Origin: Tachypleus tridentatus
Taxonomy: Eukaryota; Arthropoda; Merostomata; Xiphosura; Limulidae
Length of the DNA stretch: 64,000 bases
Direction: 5' to 3'
Assembly: GCF_004210375.1 (NCBI RefSeq)
Contig: NC_134833.1
Coordinates: forward strand, 143,770,127 to 143,834,126
How positions within the stretch are numbered: position 1 is the stretch's first letter; every line of letters starts with the position of its first letter. The notes under the pieces were generated by a model. The model did not search any database and was not told where the DNA came from. It saw only the letters and a list, made by a program, of their open reading frames with translations. Both the position numbers and the translations under genes were made by a program. Below, piece after piece: positions 12,901-27,900 of this stretch.

Positions 12901-15900
12901 CTCAAGAATGAATGATCAGAGCACTATTTCACAACAAGAATTAATCTTAGTGAGAACTAAGCCTGGTCTATTTTAAAATACAAGGTAAAAACTTCCTTAT
13001 TTCAATAATTCCATTATATTTTTTTCTCCAATTTTGATAATCAAGTAAAATGAATTTTTATACAAATGTTTCACAGCAAACAGTGTATCTGAAAAGTCTG
13101 GAACCACAGCTAATTTGAATCTTCTTAATTACATATACATAACCAATTATGGTGTTATCAAAGCACAAGCAGGTTGAGTTAATTCTAATTTTAATCTACA
13201 CTTGTTTTGAACGACAAGGACAGTGTGTGAATTTCATTCTATATACTTCATGGTGTGCCTATAATTCCAGACACCCACAGAATACCACAAACAAAGTTAC
13301 TGACAATGACAAACCTAGCCCTAAATAATCTAGTAGTCAACTTCTACTAATAACATCAGTTCCAATTTAAATTTTTAGATTGAAAAACAGATAAGCATCT
13401 CTCCCATTGATCTGTATAAAAAATTAAATTAATGGAAGGTGTCATTACACTAAAAATAACTAACATTTGTCCATGACAAAGAAATCCATTAAAACTTTAT
13501 TGTCTTTTGAATGTGCTTTACCCCCCCAGTGGCTCAGTGGTATGTCTGCAAACTTACAATGCTAAAAATCCAGTTTTGATACCTGTGGTGGGCAGAGCAC
13601 AGATAACCCATTGTGTAGCTTTGTACTTAATTCAAAAACAAACAATGTGCTTTACCAACCTGTTTGATCTTAAGTGTTCTTCAGCTGTGGCATAGTGTCT
13701 CATAGAATGGCTCTAGGTTTTTCTCTTTTTTTCAAATATAAACATTTACCTCATAGCTCCATCACCTCTAGACCAATTTGAGATGTAAATACAGTTCTAG
13801 ACCCAGAATGTCAAACCTTTTGATTTATGTATTTGATCATGCCCAAGGTTTTGTAGATTAATTTGCTATATTCCTACTTAAAAGAATTTCCATTTGAAGG
13901 TTAGGATATTGGAAATCTTGACAAGTAATAAAATTGAATCAGGCATACCTGTGCCTTATGCTTGATATTGCTGGTACCTAAAAACATAGCTAATAAAAAC
14001 AGGTCTCAAATTAATTTACTCTAATTCTGTCTAAAAAAATTTCAAGTGCCACAGCTGCTGATTATTCACTCTTGTTTAACTTTCAAGTCACTTATATACT
14101 AAACATTTTTACTTTATTGTAGTATTTCTGTAACTTGGGAAATTAATCATAATAACTGTTGTTTGAGGATTGTTTTCTAACTTACATGCTGGGTAAATCA
14201 TCAAACTCTGGGAAGAAGTCTGCCGTAGCTTGTTCAAAAAAACACTGCTGGGAGTGATCCTGGGTTAAAAAAAATTCAAAATTTAGAGTTAAAATGCTTA
14301 AACAAGTATATTAAGAAATGCATCAAGTTAACTTTCAGAAAAACTAATTATCCTTTAATAACATCTTAAAATGTTTTACTCCCTCTGTTGCAATTCATTG
14401 AAGAATCTAGTTAAAGATACATAACACTTTAAAATGTTTATCACAGTTTATTTTACAGTCAGAAAGTTCACTTTTAGATAACTATTCACAACTTTTTATA
14501 TCCAAGTCACTACTATAAGAACTCGTGTTTTCTTGTTCATTTCATTTGATATCATATTCACTTCCATATAGTAATTATGAACAACAGTTAACATACTTGT
14601 CATATATGCCACTTAATGAGTTTAATTATAGTTTTTGTTCATTCATTATTTTTAGTACTTCAAACTGGTTATGATTTTACTAATTACTTCATTATAAAAT
14701 CTTTAAAATTTGTAACTTTCACCAGTTTAACAACAAAGACTTTTATGTATTGAATCCTAACTTATACATTAGATTTACTCTTGAAAGGTTTTCAGTCTCT
14801 CTGAGCTTTACTTATCATTAGTGAATGATGAAAATCTACAACACATTCTTTCTTACCTCTCTATACAAATGGACCTTGCAATCACTCCCACTGAGAAGAC
14901 ATACAATTTCTGTTCCTTCACTGGTGTAGAGTCTAAAAAATATATATACATATACACAAAATACATGTACAAGAAAACTTGCAAATGTTTGATAAATAAT
15001 TTAAGCCAAATAAAACATACACAAGACATTTCCCATATAATTAAATGCTTAAAATTAATCCTGATGCCTACAATATTTTAATCAAGATAATATTTTTAAT
15101 AACCAAAGTTCACATTGCAAATAAAGCTTTAAACAGTCATTACTTAAAAAGTTAAAATGTAATTTTTGAAACAAATTTTGTTCACCATAAAACATTCTAA
15201 TCTATAATGCAATACTGCAATTAAGAGTTTTTATTACAACAGGTTTTTAAAACATTCTGTTTAATGCACATCAATTATTATTTTCAATTATGATGCAGTG
15301 TTCTAATGATGTACACATTTTGTCATAGCACTGTATTTTTCTCAAATATCTTACAAATTTTCCAAAAGTAAAAGTGGTTTTGAGTTAAACTTCTTCAAAA
15401 GTCAACACATTCTAACACAATATACAAGTATGAGTTAAACTTCTTCAAAAGTCAAGGAGCCTTAGTAAGATAAAAGACTGCATTAGCCACAGATTAAGGT
15501 AAGTAGCTAGTGAGCTAGATTATTATTATGATCAATTATCATTCAAGTATATAGTTTAAGAATAAGACTAAAAGGTTGCTTTTAATCCCTGCTCAGTAAC
15601 AAGTGAAAGTGAAACAGAAATTAGTCCTAGCTTAAAGTATATTTTAATATAAATAAAATATTAAATTCTTAACACACATTTGAAGGACAACAAGAAACCT
15701 CTTGGTCCATGAAGACTGTTCTATTCATTTCAGTATCTATTTGTCTATATTCAAACTCCAACTCCCCAGAAACTCTTCAAACCCTCTCTTGAATTTTCCC
15801 AATCCTATTACACCAACCAAATCTGAAACAAATCTATCCAAAAGGCTGCCTATTTTGTCTGCAAATAAAACCGTATAATTTGCAGATAATTTTAAAACAT

Positions 15901-18900
15901 TATCCCCTAGTCCTACCACTCATCATTAAACAAAATTAGATGATGCACCATTACTATTCCCTTTATAATTATAAGGACTTCAATCAATCTCGTCTAATGT
16001 TTTTGAAGACCTAAAATTGTCCTCATATAACAACTCTTCCAATCAAAAAATCATCCTAGTAACCTATTTTAAACCATTTCTAACAACTCAAATGCCTTTT
16101 TTAAAGTAGCCCAACACTGAATACAATATTCTTTAAGGCCTAACCAGAGATCTGTACAAAGAATAGAAAACCATCTTTTACTTACATTGAATATTCCTAT
16201 TCATGCAACCAAAGATTCTATTCATTTTCCTACTGGCAACAAAACACTTCCTGGATGGTTTAAAACAAATCGACTAACCACCAACATTCTTGTTCTATAG
16301 CACTACTAACTTATTTTGCAAAACACTTTTAATCAGTTTCCTCCAATGCTTTTGCCACCATAGATACAAGAATCACTAGCCTATAACTACATGGACAATG
16401 CCACCTTCCATAAAAATAGATATAATATTAACTAGATTCCAGTCTTCTGGCCCTTGCTCAAAGACACATGAATATGGGTATTTTAATACAATCATTCACC
16501 ACTTCTTATAACCTTCCAATGTTAACATTTTTTTTTGGATCAAAAATGTATTTCCAATATAACTCACCTTCTGTTACACTCTTCCACTCCTCCAAAAGAC
16601 TGAAGCAAGAGAGAAAAATCATACCAATACTTAGATGGGCAAAGGAAAATAAAACCTAGCAGTCAAGTAATAGCTGTAGTGTGAGGGAAGGTTAGTATTA
16701 TTAGAAATACATTTTAGAATACTACATTGATAATGTTGAGGGACCAGTGAGGGTATTATTCATATAAAATGCATCTACATAGAGCAGAATTATGCCAATA
16801 GAATACACTGGTTTACAAAGAAATTGAGGCAAGCACAAAAATAGCTGTTTTAACCTAATTTGGGGGTGCTGAATTCAGATTTGAAATCCGTTTTTACTCA
16901 TCACCTCTAGTTTTTTAGATATGCATACTGTAAATTTTGTACACATACTGTACATAAAGGCGTATATGCATTCAGGGTTAATTTCTAATATTGTGTGACT
17001 TATGTCTTCTTTTTTAGTTATTATGCAATAAATGTAAGTGATAGCATTACATTATATATAAAGCTATATATCAAGACGGATTTTGGCAGTTAAGCGTAGC
17101 CAACACGTCTCAATCAACAGCCAGTAGTGCACTGGCAGTCAGCTCAGGAGGTTGGTGTCCCTCGACAATTGTGTTACACAATCTTTTGGGTATATATTTG
17201 TATTACAATTTCCAACGACGCACATAATTATTATTGCCTTACATATGATTTAATTTTACTTTGTTTTTTTTCAGATTCTCCAATGGCTTCAAGCTCGTCA
17301 AAACACCGAGGATGCCTCAACAAGGCCAATTCTTTCTGCTACGTGTGTGGGGACTTCACGACAGTTGCACAGCGTCGAACCATCACTTCCCTCCTCAGAA
17401 CTGCCTACTTTCATTATTTTGACTGTAAAATTGGTGATCAGGACAAATCTTGGGCTCCAAACATCTGTTGTAAACCCTGCTACAATGGACTAACTGCTTG
17501 GTTTAATGGCAAGAAAGCGGCTTTCAACTTTGCAGTCCCGATGGTTTGGAGAGAGCCACGAAGTCATGCAGATGATTGTTATTTTTGTCTAACAAATATA
17601 ACTGGTTTCAATGCATCTTCTAGAAAAAAGATCAAATATCCCAACCTTCCATCTGCTATGAGACCCGTTCCCCATTCAGATGATCTTCCTGTCCCAACAC
17701 CTCCAGTAAATAAGGATCTTTCCTCATCAGATGAAGAAATGCCTCCAAGGGAAGATTCTGCCAAGTCAATCTCTTCCGAAGATACTGACTCTTCTTATTC
17801 AGGAACAAGTGGCAACGAGCCACACTGGATCACGCAAGAAGACCTGAATGACCTTGCTCGTGATTTGTATCTGTCAAAACAGCAGTCAGAGCTCTTGGCT
17901 TCTCAGCTTAAACAGTGGAACCTAGTCCAGGAAGATGTAAGGATCACCATTTTCAGGAATCGGTTTGTTTGTTTGTTTGTTTGTTTTGGAATTTCGCACA
18001 AAGCTACTCGAGGCCTATCTGTGCTAGCCGTCCCTAATTTAGCAGTGTAAGACTAGAGGGAAGGCAGCTAGTCATCACCACCCACCGCCAACTCTTGGAC
18101 TACTCTTTTACCAACGAATAGTGGGATTGACCGTCACATTATACACCCCCACGGCTGGGAGGGCGAGCATGTTTAGCGCGACGGGGCGCGAACCCGCGAC
18201 CCTCGGATTACGAGTCGCACGCCTTATGCGCTTGGCCATGCCAGGCCTCAGGAATCGGAACAAAGACCTTGCTTCATTTTTCGACATGGAAAACAAGTTG
18301 TGCTACTGCACAAATGTACCTGGCTTGTTCACTTTCCTTGGTTTGCCACATAATCCTTCAGACTGGCGTCTTTTCATAGACTCTTCCAAGCGAAGTCTCA
18401 AGGCTGTGCTTCTGCACAACGGGAATAAATACCCCAGCATTCCCACTGCACACTCTGTCCATCTAAAGGAGTCCTATGACAATATGTAGCTTCTTTTAGT
18501 TAAGTAGTTAAGTACAACCAGTACCAGTGGAGTCTGTGTAGGGACCTCAAGGTCATTGGTCTTCTTATGGGTATGCAAGCGGGCTTCACAAAGTACTGTT
18601 GCTTTCTCTGTCTCTGGGATAGTCGAGCTGTATCCCAGCATTACAAGCAGAAAGACTGGGGGTCTAGAAGCACTTTCGTTCCTGGCGAACACAGCATCAA
18701 GGAGAATCCTCTGGTTGACATGAAAAAGGTGCTTCTTCCTCCTCTTCACATCAAGCTTGGTTTGATGAAGAATTTCGTGAAGGCCATGGACAAAAATGGT
18801 GCTGCCTTCCAACACTTGTCTACTGTGTTCCCAGGTCTCAGTGCTGCTAAGCTCAAAGAGAGCATCTTTGTCGGACCTCAAATCCGAGAAGTGCTGAAGG

Positions 18901-21900
18901 ATACTGATTTTGAGGAGCTTCTTACCTTAAAGGAACTGAGAGCATGGGATGCATTTAAGTCAGTCTGTAGTGGCTTCCTTGGTAACACACGCGTACCAAA
19001 TTACCAAACCTGTATTGAGAAGTTGCTAAAGACTTATGAGGATATGGGATGCCAAATGTCACTCAAAATTCATTTTCTCCATTCCCACCTCAACTTCTTC
19101 CCTCCAAACCTTGGAGCAGTGAGCACGGAGAAAGATTCCACCAAGACATTACGAAGATGGAGAGCAACTACCAAGACAAGTGGAACCCCAGCATGATGGG
19201 AGACTTCTGCTGGATGCTCTTGCGTGACATCCCGGAGGCAAAATACACCAGATCATCTAAGAAAACACACTTCTAACTGTCTGCGGTACTATGAATTGTG
19301 TACATTGTGTCATCCAAGTATATTTATTCCGTCAATGTTCTTTATCTATCCTGTTTTATCTGTAATAAGCTGCTGCAACTGTTGAAATAAGCACGCATAT
19401 ACTCTGTATATACTAAAATGAGACTATTTAAAAGCCAGAAAACTAGAGGTGATAGAGCAAAACTGTTTATAAATTTGAATTCAGCACACCCAAATTAGTA
19501 AAAAACACCTATTCACATTCTTGCCTCAGACAAAAAATATTTTTTTGTAAACCAGTGATATTAAGAGTTCTTGTGGGAGAACCACACTGCATCCAGAATA
19601 AGTATGCTCTTCACCCAGAACCTAATTCATGCACTGCTGTGTCCCACGGGTTGGGGTTGGAATTACAGAGCCATGATCTATAAATTTCATGTTGATAGCT
19701 GGGGAATTTGGACCACAATAATATATAATTGTAAGTGGATCCCACCCTGTCACTATAGCGATGCATTCTGAGCCACAGGAATTATGACAAGAAGGTAAGC
19801 AAACACCACAGTGAACAAGCCCTTTCCTCAACCTGAAGAAAAATGAAAGACAACACCAAAGGCCCTGAATAATGGAATCCCATAACCATAGTCAATCTGA
19901 AGAAACAGAACTCATTTTGTCCACAATAATGAACACCCATCCTCACTCCCCAGCTAAATGAGCAATGTAAATACCAGTTGCTCCCAAATTTATGGGGCCA
20001 ATGGGGAACAATCAATGACCACTCTGCAATAAGAATTATGAGACAATGGGCCCTCTTCCATGAACAATGTACAAAAACCAATATTCATTAAAAAGAAGAG
20101 CCACACTCAACCAAACCAGATAGCCAAGCATCAAATCTGAACTGGTGTTACAAGTAAGCTCCCACAGAGACATCTAAAAAAAACATTTTCCAGGGTTTTG
20201 GGTAGGATGGTCTCCAACTTTGCCTTCTTTTCCAAGAGTGGAGCAAAGTCACAAGAACACTCTTGAGGAATAACTTCTAACCACAACCCCAGTGACTGGA
20301 AACTGGAAGAGCTAAGGGCTCCTAAGCTCCATTAGTAGAATATGAGAGGGGAGAATGCACAGTTGGGAAATCCTGAGGAGCAATGCTCTAAAAACAATGC
20401 AACATTGAACCAAGTTTACTAAATATTTAAAAGCAAAATGATTTATGCAATCCATTGATCAGCAAACAGTCAAAATATCCTTATCCTTTACTCAAGATAC
20501 TGGAGACTAAAATGCCAGTAGTTGGGTGTTCCAACTATTGGCAAATGCACTGATCATCTATGTCCTTAACCAAGAACAAATCCAATGGTAGGCCTCTCAA
20601 AAAAGCATTCATTATTTTGGGAGAATTCTATTAAGTCAAGAAAATTCATCTGCCACCATATTCATCACCACCAGAACAGAGCAAGCTAGTGGGATGACAT
20701 GATGAGAGTTGGTCCAATAAAGAAGACCAATATTCAATAGTAAAGAGATCTGGACCAAGTGACCCCTTAACGAAAATAGTAAGACACCACTGTGGAACTG
20801 TTGGAATGAAGTATGATGATTTTGACCCTCAATAAATCTCCAATAGCTGGGGAACACAAAGTTTCAAAACCTGAAGATCTGTGGGAGATGGGAACACTAC
20901 AAAATGAGTGGAAAAATGGTGGCAGTGATGTGAAATGAATGACTAATCCTGATGCAACAATGTGTAGTATATCAATGGATCTACTGTAAAGATTTTCCAT
21001 GTCTAGAAATCCTCAGAGCACAGCCACACAGATCCCAAAATTGTACTGTACTCATCATCACCAGCATCATTCCAATTGAAGAATCTCGTGGATATGGGCA
21101 GAATCAATCTTGGATACCAACTGAACAAGAAACTGATGTCAGGGGATGAGATACTCAAACAGGGGTGGAACTATGACTCCTTACAGAAGTAGGAGCTGAG
21201 AGAAGATGAGATGCCAAAAATGACAGGGTTGAATGCAGACAGCAACATCAATGATTAAGGACTATCTGCAAGAATCAAGGGTCAGAGAAAGGAGGCCTCA
21301 CATCACTCATGGATGGCAAAAGCAGGTAGACAAACATCCTCCAACAGCACATCTTTGCTCCACAACATACTGACCAAGAGACTGGAAAGTGCAGAAATTG
21401 CAATTAAACCAAGGTAGATGATAACAGTGGTCTCGACTTGTCATCAAACTGATGTGGCAATCACTGAAAGGAGAAACTTCTGAAAAAAGGTGTAGGATTG
21501 ACAAATATCTCAGCACTGTAGCTAGGGTCAGATAAATCCTAGAAAATTGTGACCTATTCAAGATGACCACAGACTCCATTCTAGAGCTCCACATTTCCAT
21601 GTCTATTTTCTGAAACATGTTTCCACCTGATGGTAGTACATGTCTATTTTCTGAAATATGTTTCCACCTAATGGTAGTAAGCCAAAGTATGTTGTTCTGA
21701 AAAACATCGTGGGCATGGCATAGCTGTCTCTTCATGAAACTGAGCAGAAAAGTTCCCTGCACATACACAATATCTGGGGATGGAGGAAGAACTAAGTACT
21801 TACCATTGATTGACTGATTTAGTGTTTTATGGCACAAAGCAGCTAGGCTATCTGCGCCAAACCTTCAGTAAAAAGGTAAAAATAAAGTAAATGTAGTAAA

Positions 21901-24900
21901 ATACATAAAAGGAAATGAAGGTAAAACAAAAAAGTATAAAACCAATGTTGACACCTAGTCTACAACGTTAAAGAGATAAAGCAGAGTAAAAGAAGTTGTA
22001 AAGTACTTACTCTAGCAAAATGGTAATGAACATAACCTGCCAGGAAGACTAACAGGTAAGTTCAAGAACCACCATCAGTCACCTGAAGTTGGCCTTTCCA
22101 GTCCTGATTCCGGGTTTTGTGTCATAGCAGCCATTATCAAAATGTAAAAGAATAGAAGTTTAAAAAGACACATAGCAAAATCGTAATAATGAGTAGCCAA
22201 ATGTCCAGTAAAAAAATAAAAGTCAAGTAAATGGAGTAAACTTTGTAAAAGTAAATGAAGGTAAAAACAAAACAGCAATTGAAACAGAAAATGGCATAAA
22301 AACCAATGTTGACATCCAGTCTACAAAGTTGTAAAGGACTACCTGTAGCAGAATGGTAATGATCATAACCTGCCAGGAAGACTAACAGGTAAGTATAAGA
22401 ACCACCGTCAGTCACCTGAAGTTGGTCTTTCCAGTCCTGGTTCCGGGTTATGAGTCAATATGGCCAGTACTAAAAATTTAAGTAGTAAAAGTGTGAAATG
22501 ATATGCAGCAAAGTATAATAACAACTTCGCCAGGAACTAGCAGTAGTTGATATGCAGCAAAGTATAATAACAACTTCAGGAAAATGATGAGTTAAAAAGG
22601 ACTGGCAAACAAATAGTTCAAACAGCAGCGTTAGTCATCTGAAGTTGGCCTTTCCAGTCCTGGTGTCGAGTTATTTAATGTTCTGGCCATTTTCCAATGT
22701 CAAATTGAACGAGAGAATAAAACTGTAAAAAAGGAACCACAATTAAAAAGGTGTAATGAATAAATATGCAACACTTAAATGAGATTAAAATAGTGCAGTT
22801 GGAGTACTGCTTAATGGCATAAGAACGAAAGAGCCCACTGAATTATCTGATTTCAAACCATCTGTATAAATGGGAACTGAATGAGTGTTCGAAAGATGTT
22901 CATTAAATAAAAGATGGTACTTCCAATCTGGAGTGTCGACAGGTGAGAGCCATTGCAATTGATGCAATGAGGGTCCATTTCACACACTCTGCCCGAAGTC
23001 TTGATGGCCAAGAAGGTGGAGGAACAAGCAGAAGTGCGTAGGCATCATGGTCCTTGCCACTGCAGGTTTCAGAAATGTTTCCTGTAAGAAGAGACGAACA
23101 CAATCAAGGAACCACAGCATGATGTCTTTGAGTGACTGAACCGTTGACACTGGAAACATCAGAGAGGGTTTGAATGTATGGCCACACTCTTCAATTAAGA
23201 TAACCTGCCTTGATGGTGGCAGGCAGACATGGTGACGCAAGTATCAGAATAAAGGCACTGGTCGGCACCATAATTCCATCTTTGCAAGTGGAGATGCCCT
23301 GACTGAAGAAATTCCTTGGGTGGAGAAACAAGCCAGGTTCTATGATTCTGGGTTGTTCTTCAAATCCCTCTCAACAATAACTCTTCGTGATGAATTCAAA
23401 GTAGCATGAGGTGTAACCTCTATAGGTATATTCCCAATTGCCTTTGAATGCAACAGGAGTTCACTGTGTTAAGATGTGGATGTTTCCACCAAGATGTCAC
23501 CATATCGAAGTTTTTTTTTACTGACTTTGAAGAGCCAGCAAGTCCCTCTAGTCCCTTTTGAATGAAAAAGGGAGACATATGCCCTAAAGATTTGTTTGAA
23601 AGTGAGTACAATATAAGAAAATGAGAAACAACAGGTGGTACAGATGGTGAGGATTGCTGCTCAGAATCTTCAAGACGTGGTCGTTTACCTATAGACTGTG
23701 TTTTCACTATTTTATTAAGATTTTTAATTGGAGTATCCATAATAAAAGAAAAGGAAATATCGGTGCCCACTGACCCCACCCACCATGAAGTCCAATGAGA
23801 AAATGCACTACAATATCAAACAAGGACACTGCAGCAACGCCAAGGTTTCGTGAGCACTATACCCAAACACCAGCATCAAATATAATGTCCACAACACCTG
23901 TTGAGAACATCCAACACTAGTACTTGGTTGACCCTAGCCCAAGTGGACCAGCCAACTGACCCAAGGGGGCCACCCCAAGGCCCCCCATCTACAGGAATTC
24001 AAGGACAAAGTGGTGTGTTAGGGTTGGAGCCCTCAACCACCAGGAACCTCTCCTCCCCCCTTTCATGGGTTGCCACGCACAGCAAACACATGGATGGATG
24101 TTTAGATCCCAGAGGAGGCAAAATGAAAGAACAGAATCTTTCCTTAGAGGTCCCCTCAACCCGTACAGGAATCCACACCGAGGGGAACATTAGATAAGTA
24201 ATCCACTTACTAATATTCTTTGTCAAGTGTCATGTAAAAGGCTTGTAATAGGTATGAGAGATGAGTTAGCAAATTGGTTAGAAGAGTAACTGAAAGAAAG
24301 CAAATAGTTGTTACAAATGAAGTTCAGTCAAAGTGGACTAATGTCAGAAGTGGAACATCTCAGGTCTCAATATTAAAACCTTTGCTCTTTTTGATTTACA
24401 TCAATGATGCAGATGAAAAAATAGTCAATAAATTAATTACATTTGCTGAAGACATTAGTGTCTTGTATGTTGCTAACTGTCAAGACAACACTGCTAATTT
24501 ACAAAAAAGATTTGGATCATTTATTAAGTTAGGCAAATATATGGCAGATGGGTTTTAATTATAATAAATGCAAGATAATGCATGTGGGTTATCATAAATT
24601 TATGTCAAAGTAGAAGTCATCTTCAGCTAAGATGGTTTCATTTTTCTAAAAGGGTGGTTGGCCTTTAAAATGTGTTGTCTTTAGATGCTGAAGAGGTAGT
24701 ACATTCAAGTGAGTTTAAGAAAGAGCTTGATAAGTTTACAAAGAATAAAAGCTGGCTTTAAGATTTATTTTAGGTTAGAATATGAAACAGCCAAGAAGGA
24801 CCAGTAGGTTCCATGTTGTTCCAAAACATCATGTTATGTTATCCCATAATTTTCCTTCCTTCACCATTTCTCAAATAATGAATTCCAATTTTAACATTTT

Positions 24901-27900
24901 CAGTTATTATTTCTTTATGTGCCTTTAGATTTTATATCCTTTTTAACCAACTCTCCTGATTTTCTATAATTCTGCAAATGAAAACATAATAGAAATATAG
25001 CATACAATACAACAGTTTAAAAAGACCTACCAACAAGACAGGAAGTTTAGAAGACCAACTAAATTAACAGATATTAATAAAATGGGCAGACACACTCTAA
25101 TTTATTATTATTATACATTTACACTTGGCTACAATTATCAACATCAGAAATAACACTAGTTGTAAGATTTAACTACCAACCAACCCCTTCAAAATGGATG
25201 AAAACACAGCCAGTAAATTTTAGGCTATGTAATCATACTGTTACTCAAAGTTCATTTGGTGTATTTAAATAGTGTTTCCTGCAGTTCCTACTGGTTTTAA
25301 AAATAAATCTTTACTACAACTCTGATATTTCTTTTACTTTTTATTTATATCGATGAAGAAGAAATGACATCAACTGTAGCTTACCGTTCATGTGTTAACT
25401 GGTATGGAATAAACTCAAGTTCTAGGCTCTGGCAACCCTCTGAAATGATTAAATCAATATAAACAAACATCAAGATGTACATAAACTTGCTTCTTTTTAA
25501 CTCAATAACTATGGGAAAACTGTAGATTTACTTCTGTTGTAACATATAATAATACAGGTTTTAAAAGATTACCTTTCCTAGAGAGATTCTAATTACTAAC
25601 AAACTTGTAATCAAAATCTATTTCATATAGCAATGGTGAGAAAAAGTGTCATACATTTCCATCTAAAGACATTTTAAGTAGTAAATCAAAGAAAGCTCTG
25701 GGTACAGGTGATAGAACATTAGTTTGTTGTTGTTGTTGTTTTAAATTAAAATGCAAACTAATTCACACCGTACAGAAACAATAACACAAATACAATTTAA
25801 TCATAACACAGCTATGCATCCATCAATGGCCACTGTATACTTGTATGTAATAAGTTTGGTAATAAGAGGGGTACATGCATATACTGATAGTTCTTGAAAA
25901 TGTGAATACAGCACACATCATTTTACACAAGATACATACATACACCAATGGTCCTTGTAAATATTAAAGGTCCAAATAAAGAAAGGTGAATGCATTGGTC
26001 ATTACATGATGTAGAAACGAGTTTTTAAATTTCTTTTATATTAAATGTATGTACAAAATCCATACAAATACAAGTAAAACAAAACCCTAAAAGAGCCGAT
26101 ACATTTTGGAACAAGATCTACTTTCAAAACTACAGTTTTGCATGAAAACTTCAGATTTGTTATTATTATTATTATTGTAAAAACTTAAGTTGTATCAATT
26201 ATTTTAAATTTCCTCAAAACCATAAAACAAATAGTAAATAGCAAGTTATAATATATTTTATTTTGTTAAAAACATCACACTTAGCATGCCATTAAACTTA
26301 GAGCTGTCTTCCACATTTTGCACATTACAGTTTAAAAAACGTAGGACCAGAGACTGACACAATTCATAACCAACATGTTGCTCTTTGCTTTTGTTGTTTT
26401 TCATAATTAAAAAAACAGAAATAATCCAGAAAAATGAACAGATAACACCCAATTTTCTACATCATTTCTTGTACAGAAAGAGTATTTATAGGTGTATATG
26501 CTACATACTTACGAGCAATGGTGTCCAGATCAAATACTCTTCCTGGTTCCCAGTCTGAGTAAATGTTCAAATACTGACTTGACTGACTTTCAGAATTCTA
26601 TAGAAGACAAAATAAACCCACATTTTTTTCAAAAGAGGAAGAATTTAATTCTATTTAGGGATTATATTTCTAAAAACAATACTTTAAAATAATTAGTGAA
26701 ATCCAACATGATATTAGAGTTCAAAAAAATTTCATCTCTTTACTGAAATTATTCAGGTGAGACATGAACAAATTATACTTGAATCACAGCATTCAAACAA
26801 TACTTTTTCCTCACTAGTAGCAATGAAGCAACTCATGAATGGCTAAGATGAAGTGACTATTGAACTATTTTACAAAACTGACTGAAATAATATCCATTAA
26901 TAATAATTTGGAACTCAAGATAACTAATTTCTATTGATGAATTGTAATATTCTATGCGATATATTCATTGTATTAAAGCCATGGGCACACATACTAAAGA
27001 ACTGGACAACTTAAGATATTTTTCTTTTACTGTCTAGTCACTGATCCTCACATATATAATGGTCTGCAACTCCAAAATGATACACGTATAAAACTACAAA
27101 GAAGCATTTCAAGACAATTTCTAAAATAACTAAAACAAATAATACTCTTCATATCTGTGCTGTTCCTTTAAATGCATATCTTTTACTACAAATAACTGTT
27201 TGTAGGAAAACACAATCTGCTGACCTAAAAAAGATAAAAAGTTTTCGACAAAGTAGCACACTATGTACAATACAGGAAGTTATTTCTGAGAATTTACCTT
27301 TATAAAAGTGATTCCAATAACAAAGTCATGATTTTCTAATGACTTGTTGAAAGCATCAATAGAGATTATTTCTGCTCCAGCTATTAAAAAAAAAAAAAGT
27401 TTTATTTTCCGTATCTTTGTAACAATCTTGAAACAAAACAGATTTATACTTATCTACTAAATGGTTTAGTATCTTGAAGATAACTATGCATTTAACTCAA
27501 TAAAAAAAACAAAAAAAACTTAACATTTATGAAAGACAAAAAATGAAAGTAGGTTGGTTCCAACTTAAAAGCTAATATACCAGTGTTAATATTTTTTCCA
27601 AATTTCAGGTAAAAATATCTAAATATCAGCCAGTTCTACTGCTCTAAAATTATGTTTATACACTGTTATCAAACATAAAGATTACAATGTTTATTAAACC
27701 CTTTATTTATGGAAAAGATTAAATATATGAAGTCACAAATTTAAACGTTTTTTTTTGTTGTTGTTGTTTTGTTTCTATTTCCTCCAGAGGCATAGAAAGA
27801 CATTTTAACTCAAGCCTGAAGTTACCCTGGAAGGTGATCCCAGATGCAGGGGCTTTGAGAGGCAGAGTCCCTGCAGTTGCTGACAATTTGTTTAGATGTC

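Larger units (their letters stand above)
16806..19557 (+). mobile_element. CACTA (EnSpm/CMC) DNA transposon with nested SINE
   Basis: The left end begins CACTGGTTTACAAA and the right end is its reverse complement. The inverted ends stay recognisable for over 100 bp, sharing the gaggcaag, aatttggg, gctgaattca and cacctctagtttt blocks. The flanks carry a 3 bp duplication, ATA (16803-16805 and 19558-19560). CACTG termini plus a 3 bp TSD are the CACTA signature. It contains one transposase-like gene and a later SINE insertion. The element lies in KPTN intron 4 on the strand opposite to that gene. Confidence 0.72.

Noticed and set aside
17579-17764. Minus-strand frame inside the transposase gene
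   Set aside because: Shadow of the plus-strand acidic, serine-rich linker of the CACTA transposase.
18108-18296. Frames on both strands across 18.1-18.5 kb
   Set aside because: They run through the nested SINE and only appear to join it to the transposase; not a genuine fusion protein.
21307-21837. 176-codon minus-strand frame
   Set aside because: It spans the 41 bp tandem repeat and runs into the LINE tail; no family similarity and repeated peptide segments indicate a chance frame in repeat DNA.
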